In this document: piece by piece, positions 7,964 through 17,051 of the stretch | Numbering within the stretch: the stretch's first letter is position 1 | How the letters are laid out: each line of letters begins with the position of its first letter | NCBI GenBank assembly: GCA_004553715.1 | Contig: SFKP01000009.1 | Coordinates: forward strand, 1 to 24,817 | Reading direction: 5' to 3' | Origin: Clostridiales bacterium | GTDB lineage: Bacteria > Bacillota > Clostridia > TANB77 > CAG-508 | Length of the DNA stretch: 24,817 nt | Made by a program: the position numbers and the translations under genes | Notes under the pieces: model-generated | The model's database searches: none | Told to the model about the DNA's origin: nothing | Seen by the model: the letters and a program-made list of their open reading frames with translations, nothing else

Positions 7964-8467
7964 ATGAGAATGGCAGGTTTTTATGATGAAAGTATATCAA
8001 ATGGACTAGGTTGGCGAGCAGTACTTTTTGTTAGTGGTTGCCCACATCATTGCCCTGGATGTCAAAATAAAGAAGCTCAAAGTTTTAGCTATGGAGAAGA
8101 ATTTGATTCAAAAAAAATTATTGAAAAAATAAAGGAAAATTCAATTTTAAGAGGAATAACTATAAGTGGAGGGGAACCTCTTTGCATGGAAAATATAAAA
8201 GAGGTCTCAAACTTCATAAAAGAAGTAAAAAAGGTAAGACCAAACTTTAATGTATGGTGTTATTCTGGATATACATTTGATGAATTACTTGCAAGAAATG
8301 ATGAAGCTACAAACGAATGTTTAAAAGAAATTGATGTACTAGTTGATGGAGAATTTATAGAATCTAAAAAAGATCCTAATTTAAAATTTAAAGGTTCATC
8401 AAATCAAAGAATTTTGGATGTAAAAAGCAGTTTAAAAACTCATAAATTAATAGAATTTCCGGTATAA
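7964..8467 (+). CDS. nrdG: anaerobic ribonucleotide reductase activating protein (radical SAM)
   Basis: A 167-aa radical SAM activase that generates the glycyl radical on NrdD. The iron-sulfur motif CPHHCPGC (CxxxCxxC) lies at about residues 26-33 and the SAM-binding GGEP follows in ITISGGEPLCMENI. The length is normal for NrdG. A GGAGG site lies upstream of the ATG, and the gene is in the same transcription unit as nrdD. Confidence 0.95.
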   Translation: MRMAGFYDESISNGLGWRAVLFVSGCPHHCPGCQNKEAQSFSYGEEFDSKKIIEKIKENSILRGITISGGEPLCMENIKEVSNFIKEVKKVRPNFNVWCYSGYTFDELLARNDEATNECLKEIDVLVDGEFIESKKDPNLKFKGSSNQRILDVKSSLKTHKLIEFPV

Positions 8468-8531
8468 TTTAAGGTTCATTTAAGTATTTACTTATAAAAT
8501 AAAAAAATAAATATTAGAAAGGATGAAAAAT

Positions 8532-9533
8532 ATGGAGGATAAGAAAAAAGTAGAAAAAAACAGAGAGAATACAAAAGGGATAAAGAAAAAATGTAAAAAG
8601 GAAATTGTAGTACCAGTTATAACTTTAGTTGTTGGGATATTAATAGGATTATTTATAATGTATATAATAAAGCCAAGTACAACTATAGCAAGAGTAGATG
8701 GTAAATCAATTACAGAAAATCAAATTTATGACAAATTGCAAAAATATTATTCAAAAGATGTTTTAAACATGATATTAGAAGATGTAGATGACGTAATTTT
8801 AACAAAAAAATACAAAGAAGATGACAAAATGACAGAAGAAATCGAAGAAGAAGCAAATAAATATATTGAATCATATATAGGATATTATGGCGGAACAAAA
8901 GAAGACTTTTTAGAAGAATGTGGATTTGAATCAGAAGAAGACTTTAAAAACTATTTAAAATTAGAATATAGAAGAAATTTATACTACATTGATTATTTAG
9001 CAGACGTACTTGGTCAAGATGCAATTCAAGAATATTATGATGAACATAATTTTGGAGAAATTCAAACAAAACACATATTGGTACAAACATCAGATGATAT
9101 GACAGAAGACCAAGCAACAGCAATGGCAAAAGAAATTATTACAAAATTAAACGATGGAGCAAATTTCGATGAAGTTGCTGAAGAATATAAAACAAATTAT
9201 CCAGATACAATTATTGTAGAAGATTTAGGAGGACTTACATTTGCAGATTCAATAGAAGAAAGCTTTATGGATGCATTAAAAGCAATGGAAGATAATACTT
9301 ATTCACAAGAACCAGTTGTAACAACTTATGGAGCCCATATAATTTATAGAACAAGTTCAAAAGAATTATCTGTAGAAGATGCAAGAAATGATATTGTTGT
9401 AAATCTTTATTCTACATTAGAAGACGTAGCTTCACAATCTGATAAATTAATTGAATTAAGAAAAAATGCTGGATTAAAATTTAAATCTGAAAAATTCAAA
9501 GATTTATATGATGAATTATATACAAACTATTAA
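8532..9533 (+). CDS. membrane-anchored parvulin-type peptidyl-prolyl isomerase (PrsA/SurA-like foldase)
   Basis: With the start at 8532 (spaced from GAAAGG) the protein has 333 aa; the in-frame ATG at 8523 sits directly on the ribosome site and is less likely. A highly basic cytoplasmic tail (about 25 residues) is followed by one membrane segment (VVPVITLVVGILIGLFIMYI). The outside part has a SurA/PrsA-type N-terminal chaperone helix region and a rotamase domain at about residues 175-275 (KHILVQTSDD, LGGLTF, and TTYGAHIIYRT near its end). It would fold proteins exported by SecA. Unlike classical PrsA it lacks a lipobox and seems anchored by the helix. The exact family name is uncertain. Confidence 0.85.
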   Translation: MEDKKKVEKNRENTKGIKKKCKKEIVVPVITLVVGILIGLFIMYIIKPSTTIARVDGKSITENQIYDKLQKYYSKDVLNMILEDVDDVILTKKYKEDDKMTEEIEEEANKYIESYIGYYGGTKEDFLEECGFESEEDFKNYLKLEYRRNLYYIDYLADVLGQDAIQEYYDEHNFGEIQTKHILVQTSDDMTEDQATAMAKEIITKLNDGANFDEVAEEYKTNYPDTIIVEDLGGLTFADSIEESFMDALKAMEDNTYSQEPVVTTYGAHIIYRTSSKELSVEDARNDIVVNLYSTLEDVASQSDKLIELRKNAGLKFKSEKFKDLYDELYTNY

Positions 9534-9545
9534 TGGGGAAAATAG

Positions 9546-9747
9546 GGAAAAATCTTATAGTGGGTCAAGATAATAGTTGATTTTTCCTATACAATAAGAA
9601 AGGCATTTCGCTTAGACTGCCTTTGAAGAAAGTGCGAAATACATGCCACTCGCATTCGCTCGGGCAGACTAAGGTAGCCTAACCTTGTTGTATACGGAAA
9701 AATCTTATAGTGGGTCAAGATAATAGTTGATTTTTCCTATACAATAA
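9546..9747. repeat. 52-bp exact direct repeats flanking a 98-bp structured spacer
   Basis: The same 52-bp sequence occurs at 9546-9597 and 9696-9747, offset by exactly 150 bp. Each copy has inverted ends GGAAAAATC and GATTTTTCC about 24 nt apart, around the core TAGTGGGTCAAGATAATAG. The spacer is richer in G+C and holds further imperfect inverted repeats: CTTAGACTGCC against GGCAGACTAAG with one mismatch, and TATACAATAAG against CTTGTTGTATA with one wobble. There is no ORF. It could be a non-autonomous mobile element, a processed structured RNA, or a local duplication between the foldase and uvrB. In 9534-9886 I see otherwise only the terminator and promoter listed next. Confidence 0.75.
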
Positions 9748-9752
9748 AAAAC

Positions 9753-9780
9753 AAAGCAAAGAGATTAGCTCTTTGCTTTT
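9753..9780 (+). terminator. rho-independent terminator before uvrB
   Basis: The stem AAAGCAAAGAG (9753-9763) pairs with CTCTTTGCTTT (9769-9779) around a 5-nt loop, with T residues following. It separates the nrdD-nrdG-foldase unit and the repeat element from uvrB. Confidence 0.85.
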
Positions 9781-9794
9781 AGTTTTTAGAAGAC

Positions 9795-9823
9795 TTGTCT
9801 TTTTAAGGGGAAAATGATAGAAT
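9795..9823 (+). promoter_or_regulatory. probable uvrB promoter
   Basis: -35 TTGTCT (9795-9800), 17-bp spacer and -10 TAGAAT (9818-9823) lie 63 bp before uvrB. I see no LexA-type SOS operator around it. Confidence 0.55.
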
Positions 9824-9886
9824 AAATATCAGTTAATAGAAGTTTAATGAAGAGTGAAGGATGAATAATTATATAAGGAGCATAAA

Positions 9887-11840
9887 ATGTTTAAATTACA
9901 TTCAGAGTATAAGCCTACTGGTGACCAGCCAGAGGCAATTGAATATTTAAGTAACGGAATAAAAAAAGGTAAAAAATTTCAAACTCTATTAGGCGTAACA
10001 GGGTCTGGAAAAACATTTACAATGGCAAACATAATTCAAAAAGTGCAAAAGCCAACACTTATTTTAGCCCATAACAAAACCTTAGCAGGACAACTATATT
10101 CCGAATTTAAAGAATTTTTCCCAGAGAATTCAGTGGAGTATTTTGTATCTTATTATGATTATTATCAACCAGAAAGCTACATACCTCAATCAGATACATA
10201 TATTGAAAAAGATGCATCTATTAATGATGAGATAGATAAATTAAGACATTCTGCAACATTATCATTATTTGAGAAAAAAGATGTGATAATAGTAGCTTCT
10301 GTATCTTGTATATATGGACTTCGGAGACCCAGAAGACTATAAAGAATTAATGCTTTCATTAAGACCTGGAATGAATAAAACAAGAGATGAGATAATGAAA
10401 AAACTTGTAAGTATGCAATACACAAGAAATGAAATAGATTTTCAAAGAGGAACATTTAGAGCAAAAGGAGATATTTTAGAAGTATATCCTTCAAATACGG
10501 GAGAAACTTCTGTAAGATTAGAGTTTTGGGGAGATGAAATAGAAAAGATTTCTGAAATAAACCCATTAACAGGAAAACCAATTGGAACAAGAGGACATAT
10601 CTTAATTGGACCAAATTCACATTATGTAGCCTCTGAAGGAAAATTAACTAAGGCTTTAAAAACTATAGAAGATGAATTAGAAGATAGGATAAAATACTTT
10701 AAAGAAAATAACAAATTAATTGAAGCACAAAGAATAGAAGAAAGAACAAATTTCGATTTGGAGATGCTTAGAGAAACTGGATTTTGCCAAGGTATAGAAA
10801 ATTATTCAAGACATATTAGTGGAAGAAAAGCAGGTTCTCCACCATATACATTATTTGACTATTTCCCTAAAGATTTCTTGCTAATGATAGATGAATCCCA
10901 TGCTACAATTCCACAAGTTAGAGCAATGTACAATGGAGATAGAGCAAGAAAAGATTCACTAGTTAAATATGGCTTTAGATTGCCTTCTGCATATGACAAC
11001 AGGCCTCTTACCTTTAGTGAGTTTGAGAATAAAATAAATCAATGTATATTTGTAAGTGCAACACCTGCAGAATATGAAAAAGAAAAATCTAAGGGGAATA
11101 TTGTAGAGCAAATTATAAGACCAACAGGATTAGTTGACCCAGAAATAATAGTAAAACCTGCACAAAATCAAATAGATGATTTGATTGCAGAAATTCATAG
11201 AACTGTAGAAAAAAAGGAAAGAGTACTTGTTACAACTCTTACAAAAAAACAGGCAGAGGATTTAACTGCATACTTAAAGACACTGGATATAAAAGTAAAT
11301 TATATGCATTCAGATACAAAAGCCTTAGAAAGAATGGAGATTATTAGAAATCTAAGATTAGGAGAGTTTGATGTGCTAGTAGGAATAAACCTATTAAGAG
11401 AAGGATTAGATATTCCGGAAGTATCACTTGTTGCAATATTAGATAGTGATAAAGAAGGTTTCTTACGTTCAGAAAGGTCACTGATACAAACAATAGGGCG
11501 TGCAGCAAGAAACTCTGAAGGACGAGTTATAATGTATGCAGATGAACTTACAGATAGTATGGAAAAAGCAATTACAGAGACAAACAGAAGAAGAAAAATT
11601 CAAAAAGAATATAACGAAAAACATAATATAATGCCAAAAACAATAATCAAATCTGTAAGAGATTTAATTAAAGCAACTGCTGTAGAAAATATAGCTTCTA
11701 AGTATAACATAGATAAAGAAGACTCAATAGAAAATGTAATTGCAAAATTAACAGATGAAATGCTAAAATGTGCAAGTGAAATGGAGTTCGAAAAAGCAGC
11801 AGAATTAAGAGATAAAATAAAAGAATTAGAAGGATTATAA
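9887..11840 (+). CDS. uvrB: UvrB excinuclease subunit, read through a +1 frame change at CGG
   Basis: UvrB is the damage-verifying helicase-like subunit of nucleotide excision repair. The protein needs two frames: 9887-10321, then 10323-11840, giving 650 aa, close to the family length. Walker A is LLGVTGSGKTFT (about residues 36-47), the beta-hairpin region YYDYYQPESYIPQSDTYIEK is intact, and helicase motifs (DESHAT, VSATPAEYE, RAARNSEGR) and the C-terminal UVR domain (MEFEKAAELRDKI) are present. At 10322 the frame-0 codon is CGG; skipping the C continues as GGA GAC, restoring the conserved SCIYGLGDPEDY. Both parts are otherwise undamaged. It starts after AAGGAG. The break is either recoding or an inserted base. 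Confidence 0.93.
10319..10325 (+). other. putative +1 frameshift site CTT-CGG-A in uvrB
   Basis: Frame 0 reads CTT CGG AGA, then leaves the family sequence. Dropping the C at 10322 gives CTT GGA GAC (Leu-Gly-Asp), exactly the conserved UvrB sequence. This is one of four identical-type sites in the window. Confidence 0.75.
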
Positions 11841-11882
11841 CAGATTATATAAAGGAATAAAATAAACTATAAAAGTCTACTT

Positions 11883-11920
11883 AAAAGCTAAGAATTGATA
11901 TAATTTCACTTCTTGGCTTT
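11883..11920 (+). terminator. probable uvrB terminator
   Basis: AAAAGCTAAGAA (about 11883-11894) pairs with TTCTTGGCTTTT (about 11910-11921), with one G-T wobble, around a loop of about 15 nt. The right arm ends in T residues. It lies 43 bp after the uvrB stop. Confidence 0.65.
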
Positions 11921-11937
11921 TAAAATTATATTATATA

Positions 11938-11946
11938 TGGTATAAT
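11938..11946 (+). promoter_or_regulatory. extended -10 promoter of uvrA
   Basis: TGG-TATAAT (TG at 11938, TATAAT 11941-11946) is an extended -10 element. No good -35 is present at 17 bp. A GGGGG-rich ribosome site precedes ATG 11981. uvrA therefore appears to be transcribed separately from uvrB. Confidence 0.6.
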
Positions 11947-11980
11947 ATAATTTAGTTGTTTTATTAAGTAGGGGGCATTT

Positions 11981-14801
11981 ATGAAGGAAAATATTGTAAT
12001 AAAGGGTGCAAAAGAACATAATCTAAAAAATATAAATTTAACAATACCAAGAAATAAGTTGGTAGTAATAACCGGACTTTCAGGTTCTCGGAAAATCATC
12101 ACTTGCTTTTGACACATTATATGCAGAAGGACAAAGACGATATGTGGAAAGTCTTTCTTCTTATGCTCGTCAATTTTTAGGGTTAATGGAAAAACCAGAT
12201 GTAGAATCTATAGAAGGTTTATCACCTGCAATTTCTATTGATCAAAAAACCACATCAAAAAATCCCCGCTCAACAGTGGGTACTGTAACAGAAATTTATG
12301 ATTATTTACGTTTATTATATGCAAGAATCGGGGTTCCACATTGCCCAAATTGTGGAAAAAAGATAGAAAAGCAAACAATAGACCAAATTGTAGATAATGT
12401 AATGGGGTTTACTGAAGGGACTAAAATACAAATTTTAGCACCTGTTGTAAGAGGAAGAAAAGGTGAATATACAAAACTAATAGAAGGTTTTGCTAAAGAA
12501 GGCTTTGTAAGAGTAAGAATAGATGGTATAATATATGAGCTTACAGACGATATTGATATAGATAGAAAGAAAAAACATAATATAGATTTAATAGTAGATA
12601 GATTAGTAATAAAAAAAGATATAAGAAGTAGACTAGCAGAATCTGTCGAAACAGCTTTAAAATATGCAAATAATTTAGTAACAATTGCAACTCCAGAAGA
12701 AGAAATACTTTTTAGCCAAAATTATGCATGCCCAGATTGCAATATCAATTTTGAAGAATTAACACCAAGAATGTTTTCCTTTAACAATCCTTTCGGAGCA
12801 TGTCCAGATTGTTTAGGACTTGGATATCTTATGAGTATGGATGAAGATTTAATTATTCCAGACAAAAACAAAACATTATATGATGGAATTAAAGCATTTG
12901 GTGCAAGCACAATGAAAAAGGGCGAGACAATGGCCAAAATGTATTTTGAAAGCATTGGTAAACATTATGGAGTAGACATCTCTAAACCAATAAAAAAATT
13001 GCCAAAAGATTTTATGAATAAAATCCTATATGGAACAGGTACAGATGTAATTGATTTTAAGTTTGAGTCGCCAAGTGGAACAAGGACTTTTTCAGCACCA
13101 TTTGAAGGAGTTATTCCAACCCTAGAAAGAAGATATAGAGAAACAAAATCAGATGGAATGAGAAAATTCTATGAATTATATATGGCAGAACACCATTGTT
13201 CAACTTGTAATGGAGCAAGACTAAAAAAAGAAAGTTTAGCAGTAACAATAGGAGACAAGAATATAAAAGAGCTGACAGATATGTCAATAATTAAAATTAA
13301 AGACTTTATAAATTCACTTAAATTAAATAGAACAGAAGCTCTTATTGCTGAACAAATAATAAAAGAATTAAATAAAAGATTACAATTTTTAATAGATGTA
13401 GGATTAGAATATTTAACACTCTCAAGAAGCAGTGGAACTTTATCTGGTGGAGAAAGCCAAAGAATAAGGCTTGCTACTCAAATTGGAGCTGGACTAACAG
13501 GAGTATTATATATACTAGATGAACCAAGTATAGGTTTGCATCAAAGAGATAATCAAAAATTATTAGATACATTGAAAAATCTAAGAGATTTAGGAAACTC
13601 ATTGATAGTTGTAGAACATGATGAAGATACTATGTATGCTGCGGACCAAATTATAGATATAGGACCAGGAGCAGGAGTAAATGGCGGTTATGTTATAGCA
13701 CAAGGTACTGCTCAAGAAATAAAGAATAATCTAAATTCAATTACAGGAAATTATTTAAGTGGTAGAAAACAAATACAAGTACCAAAAACAAGAAGGAAAT
13801 CAAATGGCAAATCTATTGAAATAAAAAGCGCAGAGGAACATAACTTAAAAAAAATAGATGTAAAAATTCCATTAGGAGTTTTTACATGTGTAACGGGTGT
13901 ATCAGGTTCAGGAAAAAGCACTTTAATTAACGAAATATTATACAAAAACTTAACAAAAAATATTTATGGCTCAAATGTAAAACCTGGTAAATGCAACAAA
14001 ATAATTGGAATAGAAAATATAGATAAAATTATTAATATAGATCAATCTCCAATAGGAAGAACTCCAAGGTCGAATCCTGCAACATATACAGGTGTATTTG
14101 ATGCAATAAGAGATATTTTTGCAGAAACAAATGAAGCAAAATTAAGAGGATATCAAAAAGGAAGATTCAGTTTTAATGTATCAGGAGGAAGGTGTGAAAC
14201 TTGTCAAGGAGATGGAAGCCTAAAAATTGAGATGCATTTCTTATCTGATATTTATGTTCCATGCGAGGTATGTAAAGGTAAAAGATACAATAAAGAAACT
14301 TTAGAGGTAAAATATAAAGGCAAGAGTATAGCAGATGTATTAGATATGACAGTTGATGAAGCATTAGAATTTTTTGATAAAATTCCAAAAATTAAGCAAA
14401 AAATAAAAACTTTATCAGAAGTTGGACTAGGTTATATAAAATTAGGACAGTCTGCAACTACACTTTCTGGAGGAGAGGCACAAAGAATAAAACTAGCAAC
14501 AGAACTTTCAAAAAAATCAACAGGAAAAACATTATATATTTTAGATGAGCCTACAACGGGGCTTCATATAGCAGATGTTGATAGATTAATTAGTATATTA
14601 CAAAAATTAGTAGATTCAGGAAACAGTGTAGTAGTAATAGAGCATAATTTAGATTTAATTAAAACCGCAGATTATATAATAGACTTAGGCCCAGAAGGTG
14701 GAGACAAAGGTGGAGAAATTATTGCAGTTGGAACTCCAGAACAAATTGTGAAAAATGAAAAATCATGGACAGGCAGGTTCCTAAAAGAAAAGTTGAAATA
14801 A
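11981..14801 (+). CDS. uvrA: UvrA excinuclease ATPase subunit, read through a +1 frame change at CGG
   Basis: UvrA is the damage-recognising ABC ATPase of excision repair. The true start at 11981 (MKENIVIKGAKEHNLKNINL) is in a different frame from the rest: 11981-12088, then 12090-14801, giving 939 aa, the usual UvrA size. The frame change sits inside the first Walker A, ITGLSGSGKSSLAF: frame 0 reads TCT CGG AAA, and skipping the C yields TCT GGA AAA. Zinc-binding pairs (CPNC, CPDC, CSTC, CETC, CEVC), two signature motifs (LSGGESQRIRLA, LSGGEAQRIKLA), and the second Walker A (GVSGSGKSTLI) are present. Without the frame change the protein would lose both its start and its first nucleotide site. 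A gene caller would find only a truncated 885-aa product from 12144. Confidence 0.94.
12086..12092 (+). other. putative +1 frameshift site TCT-CGG-A in uvrA Walker A
   Basis: Frame 0 (from ATG 11981) reads GGT TCT CGG AAA. Dropping C 12089 gives GGT TCT GGA AAA TCA TCA, the invariant Gly-Ser-Gly-Lys-Ser-Ser P-loop. The glycine identity is therefore fixed by function. Confidence 0.77.
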
Positions 14802-14807
14802 TAAATT

Positions 14808-14847
14808 ACAAAAAAGGATTCTTATAAGAATAAGAATCCTTTTTTGT
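14808..14847. terminator. bidirectional terminator between uvrA and a minus-strand small gene
   Basis: A 17-bp perfect stem (14808-14824 with 14831-14847, core AAAAAAGGATTCTTA) surrounds a 6-nt loop. It has A-rich and T-rich flanks, serving uvrA on the plus strand and the small ORF on the minus strand. Confidence 0.9.
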
Positions 14848-14851
14848 AGTA

Positions 14852-14962
14852 CTATTTACAACTATTGCTGTTGTCAATTCTTTCATTTTGATTATTGTTA
14901 TTTTTGTCATTTTTATTATTTTTATTACAATTACTATTTTTTTTCTTTTCACTTTTTGCCAT
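14852..14962 (-). CDS. 36-residue Asn/Lys-rich small protein
   Basis: The minus-strand ORF starts with MAKSEKKKNSNCNKNN and ends NSNSCK, with two cysteines. It is 36 aa and ends in TAG. A strong ribosome site GGAGGT (14976-14971) lies 8 nt before the ATG. The ORF ends four bases before a perfect bidirectional terminator. This placement supports a real gene despite its length and low complexity. About a third of residues are Asn and over a quarter Lys. There is no membrane segment or signal. I do not recognise it. Chance is the alternative, since AT-rich DNA readily encodes Asn/Lys. Confidence 0.6.
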   Translation of the reverse strand: MAKSEKKKNSNCNKNNKNDKNNNNQNERIDNSNSCK

Positions 14963-15051
14963 CTATAAATACCTCCATTTCATAATAATTAAGCTACTAA
15001 AAGTTTGTTATAGATATTATTTACAAATATATTTTTATTATTCTTAAATTA

Positions 15052-15080
15052 TTGTTAAAATCATATTTTTGGTATATAAT
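15052..15080 (+). promoter_or_regulatory. promoter immediately upstream of cinA start
   Basis: -35 TTGTTA (15052-15057), 17-bp spacer and consensus -10 TATAAT (15075-15080). The expected transcription start (15086-15088) coincides with the ATG at 15088, and no Shine-Dalgarno lies between. Confidence 0.65.
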
Positions 15081-15087
15081 AGAAAAC

Positions 15088-15546
15088 ATGAAAAAATTAT
15101 GTGAAAAAATTGTAAAAAATCTAACAAAAGAAAAAAAAACGATATCATTTATGGAATCTTGTACAGGGGGATATTTATCTAATTTAATTACTAATATTGA
15201 AGGTAGCTCTAAGGTTTTAAAAGTAGGATTAGTAACATATTCAAATGAATATAAAATCAAATTTAATGTACCTAAAGAAATAATAGATAAATATTCTGTA
15301 TACAGTAGCGAAACTGCAAATGAAATGGCAAAAGCTGTATCTAAATTTGCAAAATCAGATATTGGAGTAGGAATAACAGGAGAGCTTTCAAATAATAGCT
15401 CAAATATTGTATATTATGCTTTTTTTCTAAAAGATGATAATATAATTATAGAGAAGCAAATAGAAGCAAAAGGAAGAACAAGAGAAGCAAAAAAGAAATT
15501 TATTGCAAAACATATATTAGTAGATATATTAGATAAAATGAAATAG
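15088..15546 (+). CDS. CinA C-terminal-type nicotinamide-nucleotide amidase (PncC-like)
   Basis: The start at 15088 gives 152 aa; an upstream in-frame ATG at 15052 would place the start on the -35 box. The domain is the stand-alone CinA C-terminal/PncC amidase that deamidates nicotinamide mononucleotide, with the family motifs SFMESCTGGYLSNLIT (about residues 17-32), VGLVTYSNEYK, SSETANEMAKA and DIGVGITGE. The usual second half of the glycine-rich motif (GPGG) is replaced by LSNNSSN, so activity is less certain than the fold. The transcript seems leaderless. murD follows after 25 bp with its own strong ribosome site, so they are probably cotranscribed. Confidence 0.82.
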   Translation: MKKLCEKIVKNLTKEKKTISFMESCTGGYLSNLITNIEGSSKVLKVGLVTYSNEYKIKFNVPKEIIDKYSVYSSETANEMAKAVSKFAKSDIGVGITGELSNNSSNIVYYAFFLKDDNIIIEKQIEAKGRTREAKKKFIAKHILVDILDKMK

Positions 15547-15571
15547 TATAAAATAGCAGGAGGTATCTTTA

Positions 15572-16975
15572 ATGAGAAACGAAAAATTAGAAAATTTTAA
15601 AGAAAAAATGAATGGCAAAAATGTTGCTATAATAGGTATGGGAGTAAGCAATAAACCACTTCTAAAATACTTATATGATTTAAAATGTAATATAACAGTG
15701 TTTGACAAAAGAGAAGAAGAAAAAATAGATAGTGATATTTTCGAAACAATAAGAGAATTAAATATTAAATATTCTATTGGAGCAAATTATTTAAATAAAC
15801 TTCATGGATTTGATATTATAATCAGGTCGCCATCTTGTAGGCCAGATTTACCAGAAATAAAAGAAGAAATAAAAAATGGTGCACAGCTAACTTCTGAAAT
15901 AGAACTATTATTTAAACTTGCACCATGTAAAATAGTAGCAGTTACAGGAAGTGATGGAAAAACAACAACTACTACACTTATTTATAATATTTTAAAAGAA
16001 AAATATAATTGCTATCTAGGTGGAAATTTAGGAAATCCTCTTTTTACAAAAATTGATGAAATGCAGCCCAATGATATAATTGTATTAGAATTAAGTAGTT
16101 TTCAGTTAATGACAATGAAACAAAGCCCAGATATAGCAGTTATAACAAATATAACTCCAAATCATTTAGATATACATAAATCATATCAAGAATATATAGA
16201 AGCAAAAGAAAATATATTTAAATATCAAAAAGAAAATGACTTATTAGTTTTAAACTATGATAATGATATTACAAGAAATGAAGTAAAACAAGCAATGGGA
16301 AAGGTAAGATATTTTAGTAGAAAAGAAAAGTTAGATAATGGTGTGATTTATGATGACAATATTGTTAAAATTTGTGAAGATGGATTAAGAAGACATGTCT
16401 TAAATAACAAAGATATATTAATAAGGGGCTTGCATAACAGGGAAAATATATGTGCTGCAATTGCTGCAACAGAAGACCTTGTAGACGCTGAACTTCAAGC
16501 AAAAGTAATTTCAAAATTTACTGGAGTAGAGCATAGACTAGAATTTGTAAGAGAAATTAATGGTATAAAATGGTATAATGATTCTATTGCGTCTAGTCCT
16601 AATAGAACTATTGCAGGCTTAAATTCTTATGATGAAAAAATAGTATTGTTAGCAGGTGGAAGAGATAAAAATTTAGATTATGAACCAATTGCAAAACCAA
16701 TAGTAGACAATGTTTCTAAACTTATACTAATGGGAGAAACAGCAGAAAAAATAAATGGAGTTGTAAATGAAGAGCTTAAAGCAGAAAATAAAACTTTACC
16801 AATTTATAGAGTAAAAAGTGTTGCAGAGGCTGTTCAAAAAGCTTATGAAATAGCTAAGAAAGGTGAAGTAGTATTATTTTCACCAGCAAGTACAAGTTTT
16901 GACATGTTTAAAAACTTTGAAGAAAGAGGTAAAACATTTAAAAAAGAAGTAAATAATTTATATATAAAAAATTAA
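15572..16975 (+). CDS. murD: UDP-N-acetylmuramoyl-L-alanine--D-glutamate ligase
   Basis: This 467-aa Mur ligase adds D-glutamate to UDP-MurNAc-L-Ala in the cytoplasmic phase of peptidoglycan synthesis. The N-terminal UMP-binding Rossmann part shows VAIIGMGVSNKPLL. The ATP loop is AVTGSDGKTTTTTL (about residues 123-136), the central domain holds LELSSFQL and NITPNHLDIHKS, and the C-terminal domain shows GVEHRLEFV, NDSIASSPNRT, LLAGGRDKN and FSPASTSFDMF, all MurD hallmarks. It starts after AGGAGG. Length and order are normal. Confidence 0.96.
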   Translation: MRNEKLENFKEKMNGKNVAIIGMGVSNKPLLKYLYDLKCNITVFDKREEEKIDSDIFETIRELNIKYSIGANYLNKLHGFDIIIRSPSCRPDLPEIKEEIKNGAQLTSEIELLFKLAPCKIVAVTGSDGKTTTTTLIYNILKEKYNCYLGGNLGNPLFTKIDEMQPNDIIVLELSSFQLMTMKQSPDIAVITNITPNHLDIHKSYQEYIEAKENIFKYQKENDLLVLNYDNDITRNEVKQAMGKVRYFSRKEKLDNGVIYDDNIVKICEDGLRRHVLNNKDILIRGLHNRENICAAIAATEDLVDAELQAKVISKFTGVEHRLEFVREINGIKWYNDSIASSPNRTIAGLNSYDEKIVLLAGGRDKNLDYEPIAKPIVDNVSKLILMGETAEKINGVVNEELKAENKTLPIYRVKSVAEAVQKAYEIAKKGEVVLFSPASTSFDMFKNFEERGKTFKKEVNNLYIKN

Positions 16976-16993
16976 TAATACAATAAAAACGTC

Positions 16994-17044
16994 CCTCCTT
17001 TGGTAATTTTATTATGCGTTTTGCATATAATATTGCGAAGGAGG
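16994..17044 (+). promoter_or_regulatory. possible Shine-Dalgarno-sequestering hairpin upstream of the 17052 gene
   Basis: CCTCCTT (16994-17000) is the exact complement of the ribosome site AAGGAGG (17038-17044) of the next gene. The 37-nt loop contains a smaller ATGC/GCAT hairpin. If transcribed from murD, this leader could mask initiation. A TATAAT (17026-17031) also lies in the loop; a transcript from there would escape the pairing. The sequence CATATAATA also resembles late-sporulation -10 elements, weakly. Confidence 0.45.
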
Positions 17045-17051
17045 ATTTTTA

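Noticed and set aside
9780..9890. SOS/LexA operator before uvrB
   Set aside because: No GAAC-GTTC or CGAAC-type inverted repeat is present around the candidate promoter.
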